From Sulfitobacter guttiformis (GTDB lineage Bacteria > Pseudomonadota > Alphaproteobacteria > Rhodobacterales > Rhodobacteraceae), in NCBI RefSeq assembly GCF_003610455.1, contig NZ_RAQK01000001.1, positions 1,178,001 to 1,242,000 on the forward strand: a stretch of 64,000 nt of DNA, read 5' to 3'. Positions 28,455 to 37,075 of the stretch are shown piece by piece. The notes below the pieces were generated by a model. The model searched no databases. It saw only the letters and a list, made by a program, of their open reading frames with translations, and was not told the DNA's origin. A program made the translations under genes and the position numbers. Position 1 is the first letter of the stretch. Every line of letters begins with the position of its first letter.

Positions 28455-28661
28455 ATGCAGGTAAGTGTTCGCGATAATAACGTCGATCAAGCGCTGCGCG
28501 CCCTGAAGAAAAAACTTCAGCGCGAGGGTGTGTTTCGTGAAATGAAGCTCAAGCAACATTTCGAGAAACCTTCCGAGAAAAAAGCACGCGAGAAAGCCGA
28601 AGCGATCCGCCGTTCCAGGAAACTGGCACGGAAAAAGCTCCAGCGCGAAGGTATGATGTAA
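28455..28661 (+). CDS. rpsU: 30S ribosomal protein S21
   Basis: The 68-aa, strongly basic protein begins [20 protein letters not shown], the S21 signature. The ribosome-binding site AAAGGTGGTG precedes ATG 28455. It has its own terminator and is divergent from coq9. Confidence 0.97.
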   Translation: MQVSVRDNNVDQALRALKKKLQREGVFREMKLKQHFEKPSEKKAREKAEAIRRSRKLARKKLQREGMM

Positions 28662-28695
28662 TCCATCCTTTGTTGCTTAGCGTAAGAATAAATCA

Positions 28696-28728
28696 CCCCG
28701 TAGCCCCCTGTGGCTGCGGGGTTTTTTT
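28696..28728 (+). terminator. Rho-independent terminator of rpsU
   Basis: CCCCGTAGCC, loop CCCTGT, GGCTGCGGGG (one mismatch) is followed by TTTTTTT. Confidence 0.93.
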
Positions 28729-28835
28729 ATCAGATCTTCTTCCAGATCTAGAGTGCGCTGCTTCGAATTTCACTTAAAGTCGAGACTTGCACGAGAGAAC
28801 GGCTCGGGAACCTAGCGATCAACATCGACTGACTT

Positions 28836-29291
28836 TCATACAGGAAGGGCTGTTGTTTTGCATACTGTTCGGAGCGCAAAGCTCGATTGCATCTGCCCAA
28901 CACCTGGCAAGCGCGCCAGATACTGGCGGTGGATGCGCGCAAAATCATCCGTGTCCTCCGCCACCACCTTGAGCAGATAATCCGCAGACCCCGCCATCAG
29001 ATGACATTCAAGCACATCCGGTATCCGTGCCACAGCTTTCTCGAAGGCATCCAGAATCTCATCCGCTTGCCCCTGCAATGTGATCTCGACAAACACTGTT
29101 GTCGGAACCCCCATTTTGCGCGCGTCGAGCAGTGCCACATATTCGCGGATGTAACCTTCGGATTCCAGCCGCTGAACCCGCCGATGGCAGGCCGACGGTG
29201 ACAGATTCACCTGCTCGGACAACTCCGCATTCGACATTCGCCCACGCCGCTGCAAGGCAGCGAGCAGCTTTCGATCAATACTATCGAGCAT
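28836..29291 (-). CDS. Lrp/AsnC-family regulator, likely AldR
   Basis: The 151-aa protein has an N-terminal winged helix (SNAELSEQVNLSPSACHRRVQ) and a C-terminal RAM/ACT-like effector domain. ATG 29291 is preferred because the family starts LDSIDRKLL. It is divergent from alanine dehydrogenase, the usual position of AldR, which senses L-alanine and controls ald. The 140-nt gap between them should hold the operator. Confidence 0.9.
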   Translation of the reverse strand: MLDSIDRKLLAALQRRGRMSNAELSEQVNLSPSACHRRVQRLESEGYIREYVALLDARKMGVPTTVFVEITLQGQADEILDAFEKAVARIPDVLECHLMAGSADYLLKVVAEDTDDFARIHRQYLARLPGVGQMQSSFALRTVCKTTALPV

Positions 29292-29431
29292 ATACGCAAT
29301 ACCTTTGCGCCAAAATTGCATTTAGCCACAGATTCTTCGAAATACGCTATCATCAGCGCCCTGCATTAACCACCCGTTTGCAGATGAACAGGCGTATCTG
29401 TTTTTCAAACACCCTGAGGAGGAAACATTTC

Positions 29432-30547
29432 ATGAAAATTGGCTGCCCAAAAGAGATCAAACCCCAAGAGTTTCGCGTCGGGATGACACCGAATGCCGCC
29501 TACGAAGCGGTTCAGGCTGGCCATAGTGTAATCATCGAGACAAACGCAGGTACCGGCGCCGGTTTCGAGGATACAGATTACATCGCCGCTGGTGCCGAAA
29601 TCATCGCCACGGCCGCTGAAATTTTTGCCGCCGCCGATATGATCGTCAAAGTAAAAGAGCCCCAAGCTGTGGAGCGCAAGATGCTGCGCGAAGGGCAAGT
29701 CCTCTTTACCTATCTCCATCTTGCGCCCGATCCGGAACAGACAAAAGACCTCATCGCCTCCGGTGCAACATGTATCGCTTATGAAACAGTAACCGACCGC
29801 AACGGTGGTCTTCCCCTTCTGGCCCCGATGTCAGAAGTCGCGGGCAAGCTTGCTCCGCAGGTTGGCGCTTGGACGCTGCAAAAAGCGAATGGCGGCCGCG
29901 GCGTCCTGATGGGCGGTGTACCGGGTGTTACACCGGCAAAAGTTGTCGTCATTGGTGGTGGTGTGGTAGGCACACATGCTGCACGCGTTGCTGCGGGCAT
30001 GGGCGCAGATGTAACCGTGCTCGACCGCTCTTTGGTGCGTATGCGCTACCTCGATGATGCCTTCGCTGGCGTGTTCAAAACCAGTTTTGCCTCCGCCGGC
30101 AATACGATTGAACTCGCCCGTCAGGCGGACCTGATCATCGGGGCCGTCCTGATCCCCGGCGCGGCGGCGCCCCAGTTGATCACACGCGCGCAACTATCAG
30201 AGCTGAAGCCCGGCACCGCGCTCGTTGACGTGGCGATCGATCAGGGCGGATGTTTCGAAACATCAAAGGCGACAACCCATCAGGACCCGATTTATGAGGT
30301 GGACGGCATCATGCATTATTGCGTAGCCAATATGCCCGGCGCTGTCGCCCGCACCTCAACCATCGCATTGGGCAATGCCACGATGCCCTTTATGATGGCG
30401 CTGGCGAACAAAGGGTGGAAACAAGCCTGCGCCGACGATGCGCATCTGTTAGCAGGTCTTAACGTGCATGCAGGCCAGATCACTTATGCCGCCGTGGGCG
30501 AAGCATTGGGAATGGACTACATCACTGCAGAGCAGGCTATCACCTGA
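29432..30547 (+). CDS. ald: Alanine dehydrogenase
   Basis: The 371-aa protein begins MKIGCPKEIKPQEFRVGMTP. The NAD-binding region has VVIGGGVVGTHAAR, and the conserved Lys and His of the pyruvate site fall in VKVKEPQ and LFTYLHLA. It oxidatively deaminates L-alanine to pyruvate and ammonium. ATG 29432 has the strong site GAGGAGG, so the longer frame from 29099 is rejected. The regulator is divergent and a hairpin follows the stop. Confidence 0.96.
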   Translation: MKIGCPKEIKPQEFRVGMTPNAAYEAVQAGHSVIIETNAGTGAGFEDTDYIAAGAEIIATAAEIFAAADMIVKVKEPQAVERKMLREGQVLFTYLHLAPDPEQTKDLIASGATCIAYETVTDRNGGLPLLAPMSEVAGKLAPQVGAWTLQKANGGRGVLMGGVPGVTPAKVVVIGGGVVGTHAARVAAGMGADVTVLDRSLVRMRYLDDAFAGVFKTSFASAGNTIELARQADLIIGAVLIPGAAAPQLITRAQLSELKPGTALVDVAIDQGGCFETSKATTHQDPIYEVDGIMHYCVANMPGAVARTSTIALGNATMPFMMALANKGWKQACADDAHLLAGLNVHAGQITYAAVGEALGMDYITAEQAIT

Positions 30548-30556
30548 ATTAACAAA

Positions 30557-30586
30557 GGGGGGCTGCATTTCTGCGCCCCCCTCTTC
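30557..30586 (+). terminator. Terminator of ald
   Basis: GGGGGGCTGCA and TGCGCCCCCC form a GC-rich hairpin 10 nt past the ald stop. The tail (TCTTCGTT) is only moderately T-rich. Confidence 0.7.
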
Positions 30587-30609
30587 GTTGCCAGATCTCC
30601 GGCGTATAG

Positions 30610-30981
30610 TTACTTCTTCAGCTCAAGCAGGATTTGCGCCAGCAGCTCTTCCTGTGTCGGACCAGCAGGGGCCGCAGGCGCCGCTTCTGGCTCAGGGCCT
30701 TTGGCCTTGTTCACAGCCTTCACAAGCATGAATACCACGAATGCAATGATCAAGAAATTGATGATTGCCATGATAAAGTTGCCGTACATGAATTCTGCTT
30801 CGCCGAAGGAAACCGACAGCTCGCTGAAATCGATGCCGCCAATAAACAAGCCGATCAACGGGTTGATCATATCTGCAACCAATGAGGCCACAATCGCGGT
30901 GAATGCCGCACCGATAATGATACCAACAGCAAGGTCCATGACGTTGCCCTTGGCGATAAAATCTTTGAATTCTCTAATCAT
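30610..30981 (-). CDS. mscL: Large-conductance mechanosensitive channel MscL
   Basis: The 123-aa protein begins [20 protein letters not shown], followed by the pore helix TM1 ([16 protein letters not shown]), a periplasmic loop, TM2 and a charged C-terminal bundle with a proline/alanine linker. It opens under membrane tension to release solutes during osmotic down-shock. Its length is typical. Confidence 0.96.
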   Translation of the reverse strand: MIREFKDFIAKGNVMDLAVGIIIGAAFTAIVASLVADMINPLIGLFIGGIDFSELSVSFGEAEFMYGNFIMAIINFLIIAFVVFMLVKAVNKAKGPEPEAAPAAPAGPTQEELLAQILLELKK

Positions 30982-31061
30982 TTCTTTGTCCCTAGTAATG
31001 TTTTCGGCCGCAGGCTTATCCGCCCTTTACACCGTCGAAAATCACCTAGCACAGGGTAGAT

Positions 31062-31082
31062 TTAGAAACATCTTGTTTCTAA
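31062..31082. promoter_or_regulatory. Perfect palindrome upstream of mscL
   Basis: TTAGAAACA-TCT-TGTTTCTAA has 9-bp perfect arms about 80 nt upstream of the mscL start. Two shorter inverted repeats (CCGAC/GTCGG around 31094-31111 and AGAGA/TCTCT around 31144-31157) lie between it and ytoQ. It could be an operator or part of the ytoQ transcript end. Confidence 0.4.
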
Positions 31083-31267
31083 GGGGAAAACGTCCGACTT
31101 TTTGGCCGTCGGTAAAGTCACACAGTTCAGATTTGAACCAAAAGAGACAAATCTCTTATCTATGCAAAGACTCAGATATTAAAAACTATGCGCCTTTCGC
31201 TGGTCTGGTTGCAGGACAAATCTAATTGCCACCAACCACTTTCTCTTTTGTCGAAGTGTCCGCCAGC

Positions 31268-31714
31268 TTACGGTAATTTTCCAGTTAGCACATAGCGCAG
31301 CACATCGACGACCTGCGCAGGCTCTGATGCCACTGCCAGCGCTGCCGCATCGACTTCTTTGAGTGCATGCCCATGATCCGGCCCGTGCAAAATAACCAAT
31401 GACTTCCCCAGCGCTGCCGCATAGCCGGCATCGAACGCGGCATTCCATTGCTTGTACTGGTCGCCAAACCGCACAACCACAACGTCGGCGTCGGCAATAC
31501 CCTTGCGCGTCCTGATCGCGTTGATCTGTGCGCCCTTGCGGTCATGCCAAACTTTGTCATCCTCCGCGCCTAAAATCTCGGCACCGCAATCGTCGCTTGC
31601 GGCATGGTCGGTCACCGGTCCAGAGAATATTACGTCCAGACCTGCGGCACCTGCCACGATCTGCTCGCGCCAGTCGGTATGTATCTCGCCCGACAAATAC
31701 ACTTTCAACATCAT
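31268..31714 (-). CDS. YtoQ family protein
   Basis: The 148-aa protein begins MMLKVYLSGEIHTDWRE and contains ADVVVVRFGDQYKQWNAAFDAGYAAALGK split over two strands, which is the pattern of nucleoside deoxyribosyltransferase-like folds and of YtoQ. The function is unknown; a nucleotide-related activity is possible. AGGAGG lies 5 nt before ATG 31714; the next codon is also ATG. Confidence 0.8.
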   Translation of the reverse strand: MMLKVYLSGEIHTDWREQIVAGAAGLDVIFSGPVTDHAASDDCGAEILGAEDDKVWHDRKGAQINAIRTRKGIADADVVVVRFGDQYKQWNAAFDAGYAAALGKSLVILHGPDHGHALKEVDAAALAVASEPAQVVDVLRYVLTGKLP

Positions 31715-31756
31715 AAATTCCTCCTGAACAGCCGATACAATCCGCTTCTTCATATA

Positions 31757-31800
31757 TCAAAACAAATTAGGATCCTGCACTCTTGGCAGGTGCAGGATCC
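31757..31800 (-). terminator. Terminator of the pheS-orf-pheT operon
   Basis: GGATCCTGCA and TGCAGGATCC form a perfect 10-bp stem with an 11-nt loop. It starts 5 nt past the pheT stop on the minus strand, followed by the T-rich TAATTTGTTTTG. Confidence 0.8.
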
Positions 31801-31804
31801 GCAC

Positions 31805-34204
31805 TCAGCGGCGCAGCACGCCACCTGTCGCCTTTGTAACCGCACCCACAACGGCTGCACCAACAGCTTCGATATCGGCATCCTTCAGGGTCTGCTCGCG
31901 CGGCTGCAATCTTATGGTCAACGCGAGGGATTTCTTCCCCTCACCCAGGCTGCCACCGATGAATTCATCAAACACCCGCGCATCCGTGATGAGCGTCTTA
32001 TCCGCCCCCATCGCCGCATTCACCAGCGCCAGCGCCTCGACATTCGTATCCACAACAAAAGCAAAATCACGTTCGACCGCTTGCAGATCGCTCACCTTAA
32101 GGGCAGGCCGTGTCGCGCCTGTTTTGCGTGGCAGTGGCACTTCGGCGGGCCAAAGCGTGAATGCCATCGCAGGCCCCTTCACATCCATCGCGGCAAGCAC
32201 CTTGGGGTGTACTTCCCCGAACACGGCCAGCATCTTTTTTGGGCCCAGACAGATCCGGCCATGACGCCCCGGATGCCACCATGTATCACCATCACGCATG
32301 ATCTGTACCTTCGCGGGCGCGCCGATCGCCGCCAATATGGCCTCGACATCCGCTTTTACGTCAAACACATCGACATCCCGCGCAGCGCCCAGCACATCTT
32401 TCGCGCCTGTGCGCCCGACCAGAAGACCGCTCACTTCCATGTGCTGCTCGCCGGGCTCGCCACCGCTAAACGCAGGTCCGACCTCGAACAATGCCATATC
32501 GGCAAAACCACGCGCCTGATTGCGCGCAGCGGCCTGCAGCAAACCTGGCAAGAGCGCAGGGCGCATATGGCTCATGTCGTTGCTGATCGGATTCTCCAGA
32601 CGCGTCGCATCTGTGCCGCCACCAAACAGCGCAGCAGACGGCTGGTCAATAAAGCTGTAGGTCACACACTCGTTATACCCCAGCGCCGCAGCAGTGCGCC
32701 GCGCGGCGACTTCGCGCCGTTGGGAGGCGGACATCACGGGGCGCGGCACGCCCGAGGTCAGACGTGGCAACGGACGACCCTCCAGCTTGGTCAGCGACGC
32801 GATCCGCGCCACCTCCTCCACCAGATCGGCCTCGCCCTGCACATCGGGGCGCCAGCTCGGTACATGGGCCATATCCCCCTCGAGGCGGAAACCAAGGGCT
32901 GTTAGCGTCTGCCGCTGCGTAGCCTCCGGTATCTCCATCCCCACCAAGGATATCACCCGCTTGGCGTTGAGCTTATAGGCGCGTGAAGTATCGGGCACTT
33001 TACCTGCACTCACAACTTCCGACGCTTCACCGCCGGCGTGCTCCATAATCATCCGCGTGGCATGCTCCAATCCGTCAGGCGTCCACGCAGGGTCAATCCC
33101 CCGCTCGAAACGGTAACGCGCATCGGAATTGATTTTGAGCGCGCGGCCTGTGTACGCCGTGCGCACTGTGTCAAAATATGCGGCTTCAACGAAAACATTC
33201 ACGGTCTCTTCGGTCACGCCAGTGGCCAGACCGCCCATTACGCCGCCAATGCTCTGCACACCGCTTTCGTCGGAAATCAGCGTCATGCCATCGCTGAATG
33301 AATACTCTTTATCATCCAGCCCCATCATTGTCTCGCCACCCCGCGCACGGTGAACACGCAAAGCACCACCCACGATCTTGTCCGCATCAAACACATGCAG
33401 CGGGCGGTTGCGGTCATAGGTGTAGAAATTCGTCACATCCACGAGAAAGCTAATCGGCCGAAGGCCAATAGCGCGCAATTTGTCCTGCAGCCACACAGGA
33501 CTTGGCCCGTTCTTGACCCCCCGAATGACGCGGCCAAAGAACACCGGACACTGGTCCAGCGTGTCATCATCAATGCTTATGCTGACCGGACAGGCAAACG
33601 CGCCCTCGACCATACTGACGTCCCGCGCCTTTAGCTTACCCAAACCACGCGCCGCCAGATCCCGCGCAATCCCCCGCACGCCAAGGGCATCGGGACGGTT
33701 CGGCGTAATCGCAATCTCGATCACCGGATCAACCTTGCTGGGGTCATTCTCGGCCAGCCAATCGGTGAAGCTGTCACCGACATTGCCCGAAGGCAGCTCG
33801 ATAATCCCGTCATGCTCCTCGGACAGCTCCAGCTCCCGCTCGGAGGCCATCATGCCAAAGCTTTCGATCCCGCGGATTTTGCCCACACCAATCGTCGTAT
33901 CAATCCCCGGCACATACACACCCGGCTTGGCGATCACGACGGTGATGCCTTCGCGCGCGTTGGGGGCACCACAGATGATCTGCTGCAGCCCCTCGTCCGT
34001 CTCAACCTGACACACACGCAGGCGGTCCGCATCGGGATGCTTCTCGGCGGATTTCACAAAGCCCAAGGTAAACGCGCGCAGCTTTGCGCCACGGTCCTCA
34101 ACGCCCTCCACTTCCAGACCCAGATCGGTCAGGGCATAGGTGATCTCATCGACCGAAGCCGTGGTGTCGAGGTGCTCTTTGAGCCAAGAGAGAGTGAATT
34201 TCAT
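31805..34204 (-). CDS. pheT: Phenylalanyl-tRNA synthetase beta subunit
   Basis: The 799-aa protein begins [14 protein letters not shown]. It has the EMAP-like tRNA-binding domain (about 40-150, VCQVETDEGLQQIICGAPN), the B3/B4 editing domain, the B5 domain and a C-terminal anticodon-binding FDX-ACB domain (about 705-799). It forms an alpha2-beta2 enzyme with PheS. ATG 34204 overlaps the stop of the preceding small gene (ATGA), so the longer frame from 34309 is not used. Confidence 0.96.
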   Translation of the reverse strand: MKFTLSWLKEHLDTTASVDEITYALTDLGLEVEGVEDRGAKLRAFTLGFVKSAEKHPDADRLRVCQVETDEGLQQIICGAPNAREGITVVIAKPGVYVPGIDTTIGVGKIRGIESFGMMASERELELSEEHDGIIELPSGNVGDSFTDWLAENDPSKVDPVIEIAITPNRPDALGVRGIARDLAARGLGKLKARDVSMVEGAFACPVSISIDDDTLDQCPVFFGRVIRGVKNGPSPVWLQDKLRAIGLRPISFLVDVTNFYTYDRNRPLHVFDADKIVGGALRVHRARGGETMMGLDDKEYSFSDGMTLISDESGVQSIGGVMGGLATGVTEETVNVFVEAAYFDTVRTAYTGRALKINSDARYRFERGIDPAWTPDGLEHATRMIMEHAGGEASEVVSAGKVPDTSRAYKLNAKRVISLVGMEIPEATQRQTLTALGFRLEGDMAHVPSWRPDVQGEADLVEEVARIASLTKLEGRPLPRLTSGVPRPVMSASQRREVAARRTAAALGYNECVTYSFIDQPSAALFGGGTDATRLENPISNDMSHMRPALLPGLLQAAARNQARGFADMALFEVGPAFSGGEPGEQHMEVSGLLVGRTGAKDVLGAARDVDVFDVKADVEAILAAIGAPAKVQIMRDGDTWWHPGRHGRICLGPKKMLAVFGEVHPKVLAAMDVKGPAMAFTLWPAEVPLPRKTGATRPALKVSDLQAVERDFAFVVDTNVEALALVNAAMGADKTLITDARVFDEFIGGSLGEGKKSLALTIRLQPREQTLKDADIEAVGAAVVGAVTKATGGVLRR

Positions 34205-34731
34205 GGTGAGCCTACCGGTTCTGTTTTCTTTTGCTGGTTTAAAAAATTGGCGACCATTGGTCTTACATGCTGAAGGTACGAATAACTTAGCGCAAAGATT
34301 GGAATACACCGCTTTTGAGGATGTTTATCAGTCGCTACCTCTACGAATGCAGCCATGAGGTTCTCATCTTGGTTAAACAGTTTGCGCCCATCTGGCGCTC
34401 GGGCATTTCCAGTCTGAATTGTATTGCAGTGTCGAACAGTATTTAAACATCTGCGAAAATCTGTTTCCCAAACTAACGAAGGCTCATGTTTAAAGTGCAA
34501 TGTACCACCCTGCGAAATGTCTAACTGACCATCCTTGATCCCCAATAAATCGCACAGCCGGTAAGCATGAAAACAGAAATTAAACAAATCCTCATTAAAG
34601 TCATCGCGGGCTTGCTGGATCCAACCTTCAGCAAAAACGGAAGAGCTAAAAGCGAAGAGTCTGTGGGCGTAACGTTGAGCTGCGCGATGGTGAATAAGTA
34701 CCACCGCACGTTCGCTAGTTTCTTCACTCAC
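34201..34731 (-). CDS. Hypothetical protein encoded between pheS and pheT
   Basis: The 176-aa protein is not recognised. Translation starts with GTG at 34731 inside the pheS stop (GTGA overlap) and ends in a TGA overlapping the pheT ATG (ATGA), so it is coupled at both ends. There is no signal peptide or membrane segment. It is rich in His, Phe, Asn and Gln, with a helical middle ([19 protein letters not shown]) and reads more AT-rich than pheS and pheT. That suggests late acquisition into the operon. A role in tRNA charging is only a guess from position. Confidence 0.75.
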   Translation of the reverse strand: MSEETSERAVVLIHHRAAQRYAHRLFAFSSSVFAEGWIQQARDDFNEDLFNFCFHAYRLCDLLGIKDGQLDISQGGTLHFKHEPSLVWETDFRRCLNTVRHCNTIQTGNARAPDGRKLFNQDENLMAAFVEVATDKHPQKRCIPIFALSYSYLQHVRPMVANFLNQQKKTEPVGSP

Positions 34732-35801
34732 CTACTCAACCCACCATGCAGATTCGGCTGATCCAGGCTCGCGAACCCATAATGCCGCAGCCAACGCAAA
34801 TCTGAATCAAAGAACGCCCGCAAATCGGGAATCCCGTATTTCAGCATCGCGATCCGGTCGATCCCCATGCCAAAGGCAAAGCCCTGATAGACGTCAGGAT
34901 CAATCCCGCCCGCCGCCAGCACTTTGGGGTGGACCATGCCAGAGCCGAGGACTTCCATCCATCCGTCGCCCTCACCGATGCGCAGCTGTCCGTCTACCCA
35001 TGAGCATTGGATATCCACCTCTGCCGAAGGCTCGGTGAAGGGGAAGTGCGACGCACGGAAGCGGGTCTTGATGCCGTCGATCTCGAAGAACGCGGCAAAG
35101 AATTCCTCCAGCGTCCATTTCAGGTTCGCCATGGAGATGTCTTTATCAATTGCCAAGCCCTCGACCTGATGGAACATCGGCGTGTGGGTCTGGTCATAGT
35201 CGGCACGGTACACGCCACCGGGGCAGATGATGCGCAGCGGCGCGCCTTCGGCCTCCATCGTGCGGATCTGCACGGGGCTGGTATGCGTGCGCAGCACATG
35301 CGGCGGGCGGTCGTCGCCTTCTGCACGCGCCATATAGAACGTGTCCATCTCTGCGCGTGCAGGGTGGTGGCCCGGAATGTTGAGCGCGTCGAAGTTGTAC
35401 CAATCGGTATCAATGCGCGGCCCCTCGGCCACGGAAAACCCCATCTCGGCAAAAATCGCTGTCAACTCTTCGGTCACTTGGGACACAGGGTGCAACGTCC
35501 CAGCTGGGCGCACACGCGACGGCAGCGTCACGTCGAGCCATTCACTGCGCAAACGCTCATCCAGCGCGGCATCGCCCAGCGCCATCTTTTTGGCTGCGAG
35601 GGCGGAGTTAATCTCGTCCTTGAGCGCGTTGAGCGCGGGGCCAATTGCCTGACGCTCCTCCGCAGTCATTTTGCCCAGTTCGCGCATTTTGAGCGCGACC
35701 TCGCCCTTTTTGCCGACAGCGCCCAGCCGGATGTCTTCCAGCGCGGCCTCGTCAGCGGCATTTGCAATCTGGGTAAGGTATTTTTGCTTGAGATCGTCCA
35801 T
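34728..35801 (-). CDS. pheS: Phenylalanyl-tRNA synthetase alpha subunit
   Basis: The 357-aa protein has an N-terminal coiled-coil (about 1-90) and the class II catalytic core, with motif 2 ([19 protein letters not shown] region) and motif 3 ([18 protein letters not shown]). ATG 35801 (MDDLKQKYL) is the expected start. The stop overlaps the start of the following small gene by 4 nt. A terminator separates it from rplT upstream. Confidence 0.96.
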   Translation of the reverse strand: MDDLKQKYLTQIANAADEAALEDIRLGAVGKKGEVALKMRELGKMTAEERQAIGPALNALKDEINSALAAKKMALGDAALDERLRSEWLDVTLPSRVRPAGTLHPVSQVTEELTAIFAEMGFSVAEGPRIDTDWYNFDALNIPGHHPARAEMDTFYMARAEGDDRPPHVLRTHTSPVQIRTMEAEGAPLRIICPGGVYRADYDQTHTPMFHQVEGLAIDKDISMANLKWTLEEFFAAFFEIDGIKTRFRASHFPFTEPSAEVDIQCSWVDGQLRIGEGDGWMEVLGSGMVHPKVLAAGGIDPDVYQGFAFGMGIDRIAMLKYGIPDLRAFFDSDLRWLRHYGFASLDQPNLHGGLSR

Positions 35802-36054
35802 AGTGCCTGCGTCCTTGGATATGTCCGAACCTGCTACCAGAACGCCGCGCAAACGCAACCCATTGGCCTTGTACACAGTGGCCCGTCACCCTTTTTGGCG
35901 CGATATTCCTGAAGCTGAAGGAAGCCGCAAAGCATACATCGTTAGCAGCTTTTGCGGCGGAAGCACCTGCGCGATACCGGATGCGCCGCCTGACGGGCTC
36001 GACGCTATAATCGCGGGCAAGATAGCGCAGCAGTATATTACCTGCGAAAACGAA
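35802..36054. other. Intergenic region before pheS
   Basis: With the hairpin at 36055-36084 this is a 307-nt gap between rplT and pheS. It should hold the pheS promoter. I see no convincing gene, no Phe-rich leader peptide and no T-box in it; the reading frames across it lack family-like sequence. Confidence 0.5.
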
Positions 36055-36092
36055 GAACGCCGCCCCGATACCGGAGCGGCGTTCATAATTTT
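36055..36092 (-). terminator. Terminator between rplT and pheS
   Basis: GAACGCCGC and GCGGCGTTC with inner CCG/CGG pairs form a 12-13 bp stem (one mismatch) around an ATAC loop. On the minus strand it follows the rplT stop by 24 nt, with a T-rich tail. The plus-strand side also has a T-run (AATTTTT), so it may work in both directions. Confidence 0.75.
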
Positions 36093-36108
36093 TCAGTGTA
36101 ACCGGCGC

Positions 36109-36474
36109 TTACGCGGCAAGTGACGCCTGTGCCTGCTTTACAATCGCAGCAAACGATTCAGGCTCGTTCACGGCCAGATCGGCCAGAACTTTGCGGTCCA
36201 CTTCGATACCGGCCAAATTCAGACCGTTGATGAAGCGTGAATACGTCAAATCTGCATCATGCGCGCGCACGGCAGCGTTGATCCGCTGGATCCAAAGCGC
36301 GCGGAAATTCCGCTTGCGGACCTTGCGGTCACGGGTTGCGTATTGGTTGGCCTTATCAACAGCCTGACTCGCGACCTTGAAGGTACTCTTGCGACGACCG
36401 TAATAGCCTTTTGCCGCTTTGATGATCTTGCGGTGACGGGCGTGGGTAACTGTACCACCTTTTGTACGTGACAT
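36109..36474 (-). CDS. rplT: 50S ribosomal protein L20
   Basis: The 121-aa basic protein begins [16 protein letters not shown] and contains [12 protein letters not shown], typical of L20. ATG 36474 is used; the frame from 36537 runs through the rpmI-rplT spacer. It follows rpmI by 11 nt and ends before a terminator. Confidence 0.96.
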   Translation of the reverse strand: MSRTKGGTVTHARHRKIIKAAKGYYGRRKSTFKVASQAVDKANQYATRDRKVRKRNFRALWIQRINAAVRAHDADLTYSRFINGLNLAGIEVDRKVLADLAVNEPESFAAIVKQAQASLAA

Positions 36475-36485
36475 TCCGGCTCTCC

Positions 36486-36686
36486 TTAACGGTCGTAGGG
36501 CATAAAGCCCTTGATGATCTTGGCATCGGCAGGACAAAGTGCTGTCGTGCCGCGCGCGTTACGCAGGAACTTGTTGCTCCGCTTGATCATGCCGTGCTGT
36601 TTGCCAGCCTGGCTACCGATGACCTTACCGGTCGCCGAGATCTTGAAGCGCTTTTTAGCGCTCGATTTCGTCTTCATCTTGGGCAT
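36486..36686 (-). CDS. rpmI: 50S ribosomal protein L35
   Basis: The 66-aa protein begins [20 protein letters not shown], the L35 signature. GGAG precedes the ATG. It is the first gene of the rpmI-rplT pair; infC is not adjacent. Confidence 0.97.
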   Translation of the reverse strand: MPKMKTKSSAKKRFKISATGKVIGSQAGKQHGMIKRSNKFLRNARGTTALCPADAKIIKGFMPYDR

Positions 36687-36818
36687 TTCTGTCTCCTGTA
36701 GTTAACAGTTAAAGCGCTGCTCGGCATGCCACTTGAGCCGGCAACGCAGGGATGAAACTGGGCTATAGGATGTGCAGCGATTTAACGCAAGTGCCGATAA
36801 TGCCCGCGTGCAGTTCGC

Positions 36819-37043
36819 TTAGGGAACAAAACGCGCGATGACACTCACAAACACATCCGGCAGCTGCTCAAGCCGATAGCCGCCCGGCTTGCCCTGAATG
36901 GCAAACAGGATAAGCCCTCCGGCGATCAGAACAGTAATCGCAGAGGCACGCGGTGCACGCCTGTCGGAGAGCGCAGACAAAATAGACGGAATAGACAGCA
37001 CCGCAATCACGAGACCGATAACCAATGCCAGATCTGAATCCAC
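36819..37043 (-). CDS. Small two-helix membrane protein, hypothetical
   Basis: The 74-aa protein has two predicted transmembrane helices (about 4-22 and 34-50) separated by a basic loop (SDRRAPRAS), and a short C-terminal domain. It follows pyruvate kinase on the same strand by 33 nt but lies beyond its stop, toward rpmI. I know of no function; its clean helices and position suggest a real gene. Confidence 0.65.
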   Translation of the reverse strand: MDSDLALVIGLVIAVLSIPSILSALSDRRAPRASAITVLIAGGLILFAIQGKPGGYRLEQLPDVFVSVIARFVP

Positions 37044-37075
37044 GAATACTCTCCTACATTAACGTTCCCGCGAAC

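Noticed and set aside
31604..32905. 433-aa plus-strand open frame
   Set aside because: Antisense to pheT and ytoQ; no recognisable motif and a His/Arg-rich shadow composition caused by GC-rich codon use on the other strand.
35007..35912. 301-aa plus-strand open frame
   Set aside because: Antisense to pheS; no family-like sequence.
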